Below are positions 51,500 to 63,486 of a stretch of DNA of 64,000 nucleotides, in pieces. The notes under the pieces were generated by a model. The model did no database searches and was not told the origin of the DNA. It saw only the letters and a program-made list of their open reading frames with translations. Origin of the DNA: Acanthosoma haemorrhoidale (lineage: Eukaryota; Arthropoda; Insecta; Hemiptera; Acanthosomatidae); assembly GCA_930367205.1 (NCBI GenBank), contig OV884012.1:32460796-32524795 (forward strand), given 5' to 3'. How positions within the stretch are numbered: position 1 is the stretch's first letter; each line of letters opens with the position of its first letter. A program made the translations under genes and the position numbers.

Positions 51500-54400
51500 C
51501 TTGTTCCTACGTGCGGGCTGGACATTTCTGTGTACTCAGAAATGACTAACGGTGGAGGCTAGGGTGGTAACGGGGCAGTATATACACAGACGCTATTCCT
51601 ACAATGGAACAACTTAATAGTTTAAGAATACGCAGCTTGATTGACGTCTTTTTATCAATTGGATTAAGTAGTAGAAACAACAGACGACATAATACGCATA
51701 ACTAAATACTTCTTCTTCTATAGGTTCCCCCTTTAGTGCCTCTCAGTGTAGAGGAGCATCCAGCCGGGAATTCCATTCTTCGCTATAACCAGGTGATTTC
51801 CACGCTTGTCGGAGCCCTTTCGTTTCGCCTTACTGAGTCGTTTATCGAAGCAGAGATAGGGCATTCTAGGGCGACCCTAAGTCTTTTGCCATCAGGGACA
51901 TATTCCGTGGTCTTTGGAGGATCTCTGTGGTCATCGCATCCTGATAACATGGCCGAACCACTTTATCTGACGAGTTTCTAGGTGCTCCATTAGTAGGGCT
52001 GTCTGCAGTTCCTGACAATTTTTTTCATTACGATCTCGGTCTCTCCTTGTTCCTCCAATCATCCTTTACAGAAATTTAATTTCGGCAGCGGTGATTCTGC
52101 TCTTCGGTTAAATTTTTATTATCCAATTCTCAGCTCCATACAAAAGTATGGGCAGATATACTGTCTTGAAGATGTGTAGCTTCACATCTTTGCCTTCTTA
52201 TCTCCAATCTAACACAGTGGGTAATATGTGGCACAACTGAATGGTTTAAGAATACGCAGCTTGATTGACGTCTTTGTATAAATGGGAGTAAGTAGTGTTA
52301 ACAACAGATTACATATAACGCAAAACTAAATACTCACAGACACAATATCAACCATACAGACAGTTAATGACTACACACATTACAAACGATTGACATACTG
52401 ATGTAGATAAGATGGGAGCCAGTTTAGCAAAAAAACAGCCTGGCCAACATATACACCTGTAGGGACATTAAGAAAACGAAATGAGAATCGAAAGATGATT
52501 TTATTCTTTTTTCGTTTTTTTCATGTTCCAAACGATTGGCCCGCAAGAAGGGGATCGGGGAACCGACTGTCCTGTTGGACAGGAGGAGACCCCCGGTTGC
52601 CAAGCGCCTACCACCACGTCCAGGACTTGTTCCTACGTGCGGGCTGGACATTTCTGTGTACTCAGAAATGACTAACGGTGGAGGCTAGGGGGGTAACGGG
52701 GCAGTATATACACAGACGCTATTCCTACAATGGAACAACTTAATAGTTTAAGAATACGCAGCTTGATTGATGTCTTTTTATCAATTGGATTAAGTAGTAG
52801 AAACAACAGACGACATAATACGCATAACTAAATACTTCTTCTTCTATAGGTTTCCCCTTTAGTGCCTCTCAGTGTAGAGGAGCATCCAGCCGGGAATTCT
52901 ATTCTTCGCTATAACCAGGTGATTTCCACGCTTGTCGGAGCCCTTTCGTTTCGCCTTACTGAGTCGTTTATCGAAGCAGAGATAGGGCATTCTAGGGCGA
53001 CCCTAAGTCTTTTGCCATCAGGGACATATTCCGTGGTCTTTGGAGGATCTCTGTGGTCATCGCATCCTGATAACATGGCCGAACCACTTTATCTGACGAG
53101 TTTCTAGGTGCTCCATTAGTAGGGATGTCTGCAGTTCCTGACAATTTTTTACATTACGATCTCGGTCTCTCCTTGTTCCTCCAATCATCCTTTACAGAAA
53201 TTTAATTTCGGCAGCGGTGATTCTGCTCTTCGGTTAAATTTTTATTATCCAATTCTCAGCTCCATACAAAAGTATGGGCAGATATACTGTCTTGAAGATG
53301 TGTAGCTTCACATCTTTGCCTTCTTATCTCCAATCTAACACAGTGGGTAATATGTGGCACAACTGAATGGTTTAAGAATACGCAGCTTGATTGACGTCTT
53401 TGTATAAATGGGAGTAAGTAGTGTTAACAACAGATTACATATAACGCAAAACTAAATACACACAGACACAATATCAACCATACACACAGTTAATGACTAC
53501 ACACATTACAAACGATTGACATACTGATGTAGATAAGATGGGAGCCAGTTTAGCAAAAAAACAGCCTGGCCAACATATACACCTGTAGGGACATTAAGAA
53601 AACGAAATGAGAATCGAAAGATGATTTTATTCTTTTTTCGTTTTTTTCATGTTCCAAACGATTGGCCCGCAAGAAGGGGATCGGGGAACCGATTGTCCTG
53701 TTGGACAGGAGGAGACTCCCGGTTGCCAAGCGCCTACCACCACGTCCAGGACTTGTTCCTACGTGCGGGCTGGACATTTCTGTGTACTCAGAAATGACTA
53801 ACGGTGGAGGCTAGGGGGGTAACGGGGCAGTATATACACAGACGCTATTCCCACAATGGAACAACTTAATAGTTTAAGAATACGCAGCTTGATTGACGTC
53901 TTTTTATTAATTGGATTAAGTAGTAGAAACAACAGACGACATAATACGCATAACTAAATACTTCTTCTTCTATAGGTTCCCCCTTTAGTGCCTCTCAGTG
54001 TAGAGGAGCATCCAGCCGGGAATTCTATTCTTCGCTATTACCAGGTGATTTCCACGCTTGTCGGAGCCCTTTCGTTTCGCCTTACTGAGTCGTTTATCGA
54101 AGCAGATATAGGGCATTCTAGGGCGACCCTATGTCTTTTGCCATCAGGGACATATTCCGTGGTCTTTGGAGGATCTCTGTGGTCATCGCATCCTGATAAC
54201 ATGGCCGAACCACTTTATCTGACGAGTTTCTAGGTGCTCCATTAGTAGGGCTGTCTGCAGTTCCTGACAATTTTTTTCATTACGATCTCGGTCTCTCCTT
54301 GTTCCTCCAATCATCCTTTACAGAAATTTAATTTCGGCAGCGGTGATTCTGCTCTTCGATTAAATTTTTATTATCCAATTCTCAGCTCCATACAAAAGTA

Positions 54401-57130
54401 TGGGCAGATATACTGTCTTGAAGATGTGTAGCTTCACATCTTTGCCTTCTTATCTCCAATCTAACACAGTGGGTAATATGTGGCACAACTGAATGGTTTA
54501 AGAATACGCAGCTTGATTGACGTCTTTGTATAAATGGGAGTAAGTAGTGTTAACAACAGATTACATATAACGCAAAACTAAATACACACAGACACAATAT
54601 CAACCATACAGACAGTTAATGACTACACACATTACAAACGATTGACATACTGATGTAGATAAGATGGGAGCCAGTTTAGCAAAAAAACAGCCTGGCCAAC
54701 ATATACACCTGTAGGGACATTAAGAAAACGAAATGAGAATCGAAAGATGATTTTATTCTTTTTTCGTTTTTTTCATGTTCCAAACGATTGGCCCGCAAGA
54801 AGGGGATCGGGGAACCGACTGTCCTGTTGGACAGGAGGAGACCCCCGGTTGCCAAGCGCCTACCACCACGTCCAGGACTTGTTCCTACGAGCGGGCTGGA
54901 CATTTCTGTGTACTCAGAAATGACTAACGGTTGAGGCTAGGGGGGTAACGGGGCAGTATATACACAGACGCTATTCCCACAATGGAACAACTTAATAGTT
55001 TAAGAATACGCAGCTTGATTGACGTCTTTTTATCAATTGGATTAAGTAGTAGAAACAACAGACGACATAATACGCATAACTAAATACTTCTTCTTCTATA
55101 GGTTCCCCCTTTAGTGCCTCTCAGTGTAGAGGAGCATCCAGCCGGGAATCCTATTCTTCGTTATTACCAGGTGATTTCCACGCTTGTCGGAGCCCTTTCG
55201 TTTCGCCTTACTGAGTCGTTTATCGAAGCAGAGATAGGGCATTCTAGGGCGACCCTAAGTCTTTTGCCATCAGGGACATATTCCATGGTCTTTGGAGGAT
55301 CTCTGTGGTCATCGCATCCTGATAACATGGCCGAACCACTTTATCTGACGAGTTTCTAGGTGCTCCATTAGTAGGGATGTCTGCAGTTCCTGACAATTTT
55401 TTTCATTACGATCTCGGTCTCTCCTTGTTCCTCCAATCATCCTTTACAGAAATTTAATTTCGGCAGCGGTGATTCTGCTCTTCGGTTAAATTTTTATTAT
55501 CCAATTCTCAGCTCCATACAAAAGTATGGGCAGATATACTGTCTTGAAGATGTGTAGCTTCACATCTTTGCCTTCTTATCTCCAATCTAACACAGTGGGT
55601 AATATGTGGCACAACTGAATGGTTTAAGAATACGCAGCTTGATTGACGTCTTTGTATAAATGGGAGTAAGTAGTGTTAACAACAGATTACATATAACGCA
55701 AAACTAAATACACACTGACACAATATCAACCATACAGACAGTTAATGACTACACACATTACAAACGATTGACATACTGATGTAGATAAGATGGGAGCCAG
55801 TTTAGCAAAAAAACAGCCTGGCCAACATATACACCTGTAGGGACATTAAGAAAACGAAATGAGAATCGAAAGATGATTTTATTCTTTTTTCGTTTTTTTC
55901 ATGTTCCAAACGATTGGCCCGCAAGAAGGGGATCGGGGAACCGACTGTCCTGTTGGACAGGAGGAGACCCCCGGTTGCCAAGCGCCTACCACCACGTCCA
56001 GGACTTGTTCCTACGTGCGGGCTGGACATTTCTGTGTACTCAGAAATGACTAACGGTGGAGGCTAGGGGGGTAACGGGGCAGTATATACACAGACGCTAT
56101 TCCTACAATGGAACAACTTAATAGTTTAAGAATACGCAGCTTGATTGACGTCTTTTTATCAATTGGATTAAGTAGTAGAAACAACAGACGACATAATACG
56201 CATAACTAAATACTTCTTCTTCTATAGGTTCCCCCTTTAGTGCCTCTCAGTGTAGAGGAGCATCCAGCCGGGAATTCTATTCTTCGCTATAACCAGGTGA
56301 TTTCCACGCTTGTCGGAGCCCTTTCGTTTCGCCTTACTGAGTCGTTTATCGAAGCAGAGATAGGGCATTCTAGGGCGACCCTAAGTCTTTTGCCATCAGG
56401 GACATATTCCATGGTCTTTGGAGGATCTCTGTGGTCATCGCATCCTGATAACATGGCCGAACCACTTTATCTGACGAGTTTCTAGGTACTCCATTAGTAG
56501 GGCTGTCTGCAGTTCCTGACAATTTTTTTCATTATGATCTCGGTCTCTCCTTGTTCCTCCAATCATCCTTTACAGAAATTTAATTTCGGCAGCGGTGATT
56601 CTGCTCTTCGGTTAAATTTTTATTATCCAATTCTCAGTTCCATACAAAAGTATAGGCAGATATACTGTCTTGAAGATGTGTAGCTTCACATCTTTGCCTT
56701 CTTATCTCCAATCTAACACAGTGGGTAATATGTGGCACAACTGAATGGTTTAAGAATACGCAGCTTGATTGACGTCTTTGTATAAATGGGAGTAAGTAGT
56801 GTTAACAACAGATTACATATAACGCAAAACTAAATACACACTGACACAATATTAACCATACAGACAGTTAATGACTACACACATTACAAACGATTGACAT
56901 ACTGATGTAGATAAGATGGGAGCCAGTTTAGCAAAAAAACAGCCTGGCCAACATATACACCTGTAGGGACATAAAGAAAACGAAATGAGAATCGAAAGAT
57001 GATTTTATTCTTTTTTCGTTTTTTTCATGTTCCAAACGATTGGCCCGCAAGAAGGGGATCGGGGAACCGACTGTCCTGTTGGACAGGAGGAGACCCCCGG
57101 TTGCCAAGCGCCTACCACCACGTCCAGGAC
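51500..57130. repeat. Second five-unit block, copy 1 (5,630-bp higher-order repeat)
   Basis: This matches the following block at an offset of 5,630 bp through GGGTGGTAAC (51.56 and 57.19 kb), GAATTCCATTC with CTATAACC (51.77 and 57.40 kb), GATGTCTTT (52.77 and 58.40 kb), GGTTTCCCC (52.85 and 58.48 kb), TTTTTTACATT (53.15 and 58.78 kb), ATACACACAG (53.48 and 59.11 kb), AGACTCCCGG (53.71 and 59.34 kb), TTATTAATTGG (53.91 and 59.54 kb), GGTTGAGG (54.93 and 60.56 kb), GGGAATCC (55.14 and 60.77 kb), and ATTATGATC, CAGTTCC and TATAGGC (56.5-56.7 and 62.2-62.3 kb). Left limits are blurred: the TAGGTACTCC marker also occurs 5,630 bp before, at 50.85 kb. Confidence 0.88.
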
Positions 57131-60100
57131 TTGTTCCTACGTGCGGACTGGACATTTCTGTGTACTCAGAAATGACTAACGGTGGAGGCTAGGGTGGTAA
57201 CGGGGCAGTATATACACAGACGCTATTCCTACAATGGAACAACTTAATAGTTTAAGAATACGCAGCTTGATTGACGTCTTTTTATCAATTGGATTAAGTA
57301 GTAGAAACAACAGACGACATAATACGCATAACTAAATACTTCTTCTTCTATAGGTTCCCCCTTTAGTGCCTCTCAGTGTAGAGGAGCATCCAGCCGGGAA
57401 TTCCATTCTTCGCTATAACCAGGTGATTTCCACGCTTGTCGGAGCCCTTTCGTTTCGCCTTACTGAGTCGTTTATCGAAGCAGAGATAGGGCATTCTAGG
57501 GCGACCATAAGTCTTTTGCCATCAGGGACATATTCCGTGGTCTTTGGAGGATCTCTGTGGTCATCGCATCCTGATAACATGGCCGAACCACTTTATCTGA
57601 CGAGTTTCTAGGTGCTCCATTAGTAGGGCTGTCTGCAGTTCCTGACAATTTTTTTCATTACGATCTCGGTCTCTCCTTGTTCCTCCAATCATCCTTTACA
57701 GAAATTTAATTTCGGCAGCGGTGATTCTGCTCTTCGGTTAAATTTTTATTATCCAATTCTCAGCTCCATACAAAAGTATGGGCAGATATACTGTCTTGAA
57801 GATGTGTAGCTTCACATCTTTGCCTTCTTATCTCCAATCTAACACAGTGGGTAATATGTGGCACAACTGAATGGTTTAAGAATACGCAGCTTGATTGACG
57901 TCTTTGTATAAATGGGAGTAAGTAGTGTTAACAACAGATTACATATAACGCAAAACTAAATACACACAGACACAATATCAACCATACAGACAGTTAATGA
58001 CTACACACATTACAAACGATTGACATACTGATGTAGATAAGATGGGAGCCAGTTTAGCAAAAAAACAGCCTGGCCAACATATACACCTGTAGGGACATTA
58101 AGAAAACGAAATGAGAATCGAAAGATGATTTTATTCTTTTTTCGTTTTTTTCATGTTCCAAACGATTGGCCCGCAAGAAGGGGATCGGGGAACCGACTGT
58201 CCTGTTGGACAGGAGGAGACCCCCGGTTGCCAAGCGCCTACCACCACGTCCAGGACTTGTTCCTACGTGCGGGCTGGACATTTCTGTGTACTCAGAAATG
58301 ACTAACGGTGGAGGCTAGGGGGGTAACGGGGCAGTATATACACAGACGCTATTCCTACAATGGAACAACTTAATAGTTTAAGAATACGCAGCTTGATTGA
58401 TGTCTTTTTATCAATTGGATTAAGTAGTAGAAACAACAGACGACATAATACGCATAACTAAATACTTCTTCTTCTATAGGTTTCCCCTTTAGTGCCTCTC
58501 AGTGTAGAGGAGCATCCAGCCGGGAATTCTATTCTTCGCTATAACCAGGTGATTTCCACGCTTGTCGGAGCCCTTTCGTTTCGCCTTACTGAGTCGTTTA
58601 TCGAAGCAGAGATAGGGCATTCTAGGGCGACCCTAAGTCTTTTGCCATCAGGGACATATTCCGTGGTCTTTGGAGGATCTCTGTGGTCATCGCATCCTGA
58701 TAACATGGCCGAACCACTTTATCTGACGAGTTTCTAGGTGCTCCATTAGTAGGGATGTCTGCAGTTCCTGACAATTTTTTACATTACGATCTCGGTCTCT
58801 CCTTGTTCCTCCAATCATCCTTTACAGAAATTTAATTTCGGCAGCGGTGATTCTGCTCTTCGGTTAAATTTTTATTATCCAATTCTCAGCTCCATACAAA
58901 AGTATGGGCAGATATACTGTCTTGAAGATGTGTAGCTTCACATCTTTGCCTTCTTATCTCCAATCTAACACAGTGGGTAATATGTGGCACAACTGAATGG
59001 TTTAAGAATACGCAGCTTGATTGACGTCTTTGTATAAATGGGAGTAAGTAGTGTTAACAACAGATTACATATAACGCAAAACTAAATACACACAGACACA
59101 ATATCAACCATACACACAGTTAATGACTACACACATTACAAACGATTGACATACTGATGTAGATAAGATGGGAGCCAGTTTAGCAAAAAAACAGCCTGGC
59201 CAACATATACACCTGTAGGGACATTAAGAAAACGAAATGAGAATCGAAAGATGATTTTATTCTTTTTTCGTTTTTTTCATGTTCCAAACGATTGGCCCGC
59301 AAGAAGGGGATCAGGGAACCGACTGTCCTGTTGGACAGGAGGAGACTCCCGGTTGCCAAGCGCCTACCACCACGTCCAGGACTTGTTCCTACGTGCGGGC
59401 TGGACATTTCTGTGTACTCAGAAATGACTAACGGTGGAGGCTAGGGGGGTAACGGGGCAGTATATACACAGACGCTATTCCCACAATGGAACAACTTAAT
59501 AGTTTAAGAATACGCAGCTTGATTGACGTCTTTTTATTAATTGGATTAAGTAGTAGAAACAACAGACGACATAATACGCATAACTAAATACTTCTTCTTC
59601 TATAGGTTCCCCCTTTAGTGCCTCTCAGTGTAGAGAAGCATCCAGCCGGGAATTCTATTCTTCGTTATTACCAGGTGATTTCCACGCTTGTCGGAGCCCT
59701 TTCGTTTTGCCTTACTGAGTCGTTTATCGAAGCAGAGATAGGGCATTCTAGGGCGACCCTAAGTCTTTTGCCATCAGGGAAATATTCCATGGTCTTTGGA
59801 GGATCTCTGTGGTCATCGCATCCTGATAACATGGCCGAACCACTTTATCTGATGAGTTTCTAGGTGCTCCATTAGTAGGGCTGTCTGCAGTTCCTGACAA
59901 TTTTTTTCATTACGATCTCGGTCTCTCCTTGTTCCTCCAATCATCCTGTACAGAAATTTAATTTCGGCAGCGGTGATTCTGCTCTTCGGTTAAATTTTTA
60001 TTATCCAATTCTCAGCTCCATACAAAAGTATGGGCAGATATACTGTCTTGAAGATGTGTAGCTTCACATCTTTGCCTACTTATCTCCTATCTACCACAGT

Positions 60101-62750
60101 GGGTAATATGTGGCACAACTGAATGGTTTAAGAATACGCAGCTTGATTGACGTCTTTGTATAAATGGGAGTAAGTAGTGTTAACAACAGATTACATATAA
60201 CGCAAAACTAAATACACACTGACACAATATCAACCATACAGACAGTTAATGACTACACACATTACAAACGATTGACATACTGATGTAGATAAGATGGGAG
60301 CCAGTTTAGCAAAAAAACAGCCTGGCCAACATATACACCTGTAGGGACATTAAGAAAACGAAATGAGAATCGAAAGATGATTTTATTCTTTTTTCGTTTT
60401 TTTCATGTTCCAAACGATTGGCCCGCAAGAAGGGGATCGGGGAACCGACTGTCCTGTTGGACAGGAGGAGACCCCCGGTTGCCAAGCGCCTACCACCACG
60501 TCCAGGACTTGTTCCTACGTGCGGGCTGGACATTTCTGTGTACTCAGAAATGACTAACGGTTGAGGCTAGGGGGGTAACGGGGCAGTATATACACAGACG
60601 CTATTCCCACAATGGAACAACTTAATAGTTTAAGAATACGCAGCTTGATTGACGTCTTTTTATCAATTGGATTAAGTAGTAGAAACAACAGACGACATAA
60701 CACGCATAACTAAATACTTCTTCTTCTATAGGTTCCCCCTTTAGTGCCTCTCAGTGTAGAGGAGCATCCAGCCGGGAATCCTATTCTTCGTTATTACCAG
60801 GTGATTTCCACGCTTGTCGGAGCCCTTTCGTTTCGCCTTACTGAGTCGTTTATCGAAGCAGAGATAGGGCATTCTAGGGCGACCCTAAGTCTTTTGCCAT
60901 CAGGGACATATTCCATGGTCTTTGGAGGATCTCTGTGGTCATCGCATCCTTATAACATGGCCGAACCACTTTATCTGACGAGTTTCTAGGTGCTCCATTA
61001 GTAGGGCTGTCTGCAGTTCCTGACAATTTTTTTCATTACGATCTCGGTCTCTCCTTGTTCCTCCAATCATCCTTTACAGAAATTTAATTTCGGCAGCGGT
61101 GATTCTGCTCTTCGGTTAAATTTTTATTATCCAATTCTCAGCTCCATACAAAAGTATGGGCAGATATACTGTCTTGAAGATGTGTAGCTTCACATCTTTG
61201 CCTTCTTATCTCCAATCTAACACAGTGGGTAATATGTGGCACAACTGAATGGTTTAAGAATACGCAGCTTGATTGACGTCTTTGTATAAATGGGAGTAAG
61301 TAGTGTTAACAACAGATTACATATAACGCAAAACTAAATACACACTGACACAATATCAACCATACAGACAGTTAATGACTACACACATTACAAACGATTG
61401 ACATACTGATGTAGATAAGATGGGAGCCAGTTTAGCAAAAAAACAGCCTGGCCAACATATACACCTGTAGGGACATTAAGAAAACGAAATGAGAATCGAA
61501 AGATGATTTTATTCTTTTTTCGTTTTTTTCATGTTCCAAACGATTGGCCCGCAAGAAGGGGATCGGGGAACCGACTGTCCTGTTGGACAGGAGGAGACCC
61601 CCGGTTGCCAAGCGCCTACCACCACGTCCAGGACTTGTTCCTACGTGCGGGCTGGACATTTCTGTGTACTCAGAAATGACTAACGGTGGAGGCTAGGGGG
61701 GTAACGGGGCAGTATATACACAGACGCTATTCCTACAATGGAACAACTTAATAGTTTAAGAATATGCAGCTTGATTGACGTCTTTTTATCAATTGGATTA
61801 AGTAGTAGAAACAACAGACGACATAATACGCATAACTAAATACTTCTTCTTCTATAGGTTCCCCCTTTAGTGCCTCTCAGTGTAGAGGAGCATCCAGCCG
61901 GGAATTCTATTCTTCGCTATAACCAGGTGATTTCCACGCTTGTCGGAGCCCTTTCGTTTCGCCTTACTGAGTCGTTTATCGAAGCAGAGATAGGGCATTC
62001 TAGGGCGACCCTAAGTCTTTTGCCATCAGGGACATATTCCATGGTCTTTGGAGGATCTCTGTGGTCATCGCATCCTGATAACATGGCCGAACCACTTTAT
62101 CTGACGAGTTTCTAGGTACTCCATTAGTAGGGCTGTCTGCAGTTCCTGACAATTTTTTTCATTATGATCTCGGTCTCTCCTTGTTCCTCCAATCATCCTT
62201 TACAGAAATTTAATTTCGGCAGCGGTGATTCTGCTCTTCGGTTAAATTTTTATTATCCAATTCTCAGTTCCATACAAAAGTATAGGCAGATATACTGTCT
62301 TGAAGATGTGTAGCTTCACATCTTTGCCTTCTTATCTCCAATCTAACACAGTGGGTAATATGTGGCACAACTGAATGGTTTAAGAATACGCAGCTTGATT
62401 GACGTCTTTGTATAAATGGGAGTAAGTAGTGTTAACAACAGATTACATATAACGCAAAACTAAATACACACTGACACAATATTAACCATACAGACAGTTA
62501 ATGACTACACACATTACAAACGATTGACATACTGATGTAGATAAGATGGGAGCCAGTTTAGCAAAAAAACAGCCTGGCCAACATATACACCTGTAGGGAC
62601 ATAAAGAAAACGAAATGAGAATCGAAAGATGATTTTATTCTTTTTTCGTTTTTTTCATGTTCCAAACGATTGGCCCGCAAGAAGGGGATCGGGGAACCGA
62701 CTGTCCTGTTGGACAGGAGGAGACCCCCGGTTGCCAAGCGCCTACCACCA
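57130..62750. repeat. Second five-unit block, copy 2
   Basis: This is the second copy of the block above. The match ends between about 62.60 (ACATAAAGAAA still shared with 56.97 kb) and 62.82 kb (GGGGGGTAAC; copy 1 equivalent GGGTGGTAAC). Private changes include GACCATAAG near 57.51, GATCAGGG near 59.31, AACACGCAT near 60.70 and CCTTATAAC near 60.95 kb. The third unit has a replaced patch, described separately. Confidence 0.87.
59660..60220. repeat. Replaced patch (probable gene conversion) inside copy 2 of the second block
   Basis: In copy 1 this unit (frame at 53988) has GCAGATATAGG, CCCTATGTC, TTCCGTGG, TTCGATTA and the C markers. In copy 2 the equivalent sites are all B-type (GCAGAGATAGG, CCCTAAGTC, TTCCATGG, TTCGGTTA, CCTACTTATC, CACACTGACAC), while flanking rare markers at 59.54 (TTATTAATTGG) and 60.56 kb (GGTTGAGG) still match. 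The patch also holds five private substitutions: TAGAGAAGC, CGTTTTGCC, GGAAATATTC, GATGAGTT and CCTGTACAG. The outer limits are therefore 59.54 and 60.56 kb. Confidence 0.75.
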
Positions 62751-63486
62751 CGTTCAGGACTTGTTCCTACGTGCGGGCTGGACATTTCTGTGTACTCAGA
62801 AATGACTAACGGTGGAGGCTAGGGGGGTAACGGGGCAGTATATACACAGACGCTATTCCCACAATGGAACAACTTAATAGTTTAAGAATACGCAGCTTGA
62901 TTGACGTCTTTTTATCAATTGGATTAAGTAGTAGAAACAACAGACGACATAATACGCATAACTAAATACTTCTTCTTCTATAGGTTCCCCCTTTAGTGCC
63001 TCTCAGTGTAGAGGAGCATCCAGCCGGGAATTCTATTCTTCGCTATTACCAGGTGATTTCCACGCTTGTCGGAGCCCTTTCGTTTCGCCTTACTGAGTCG
63101 TTTATCGAAGCAGATATAGGGCATTCTAGGGCGACCCTATGTCTTTTGCCATCAGGGACATATTCCGTGGTCTTTGGAGGATCTCTGTGGTCATCGCATC
63201 CTGATAACATGGCCGAACCACTTTATCTGACGAGTTTCTAGGTGCTCCATTAGTAGGGCTGTCTGCAGTTCCTGACAATTTTTTTCATTACGATCTCGGT
63301 CTCTCCTTGTTCCTCCAATCATCCTTTACAGAAATTTAATTTCGGCAGCGGTGATTCTGCTCTTCGATTAAATTTTTATTATCCAATTCTCAGCTCCATA
63401 CAAAAGTATGGGCAGATATACTGTCTTGAAGATGTGTAGCTTCACATCTTTGCCTTCTTATCTCCAATCTAACACAGTGGGTAATA

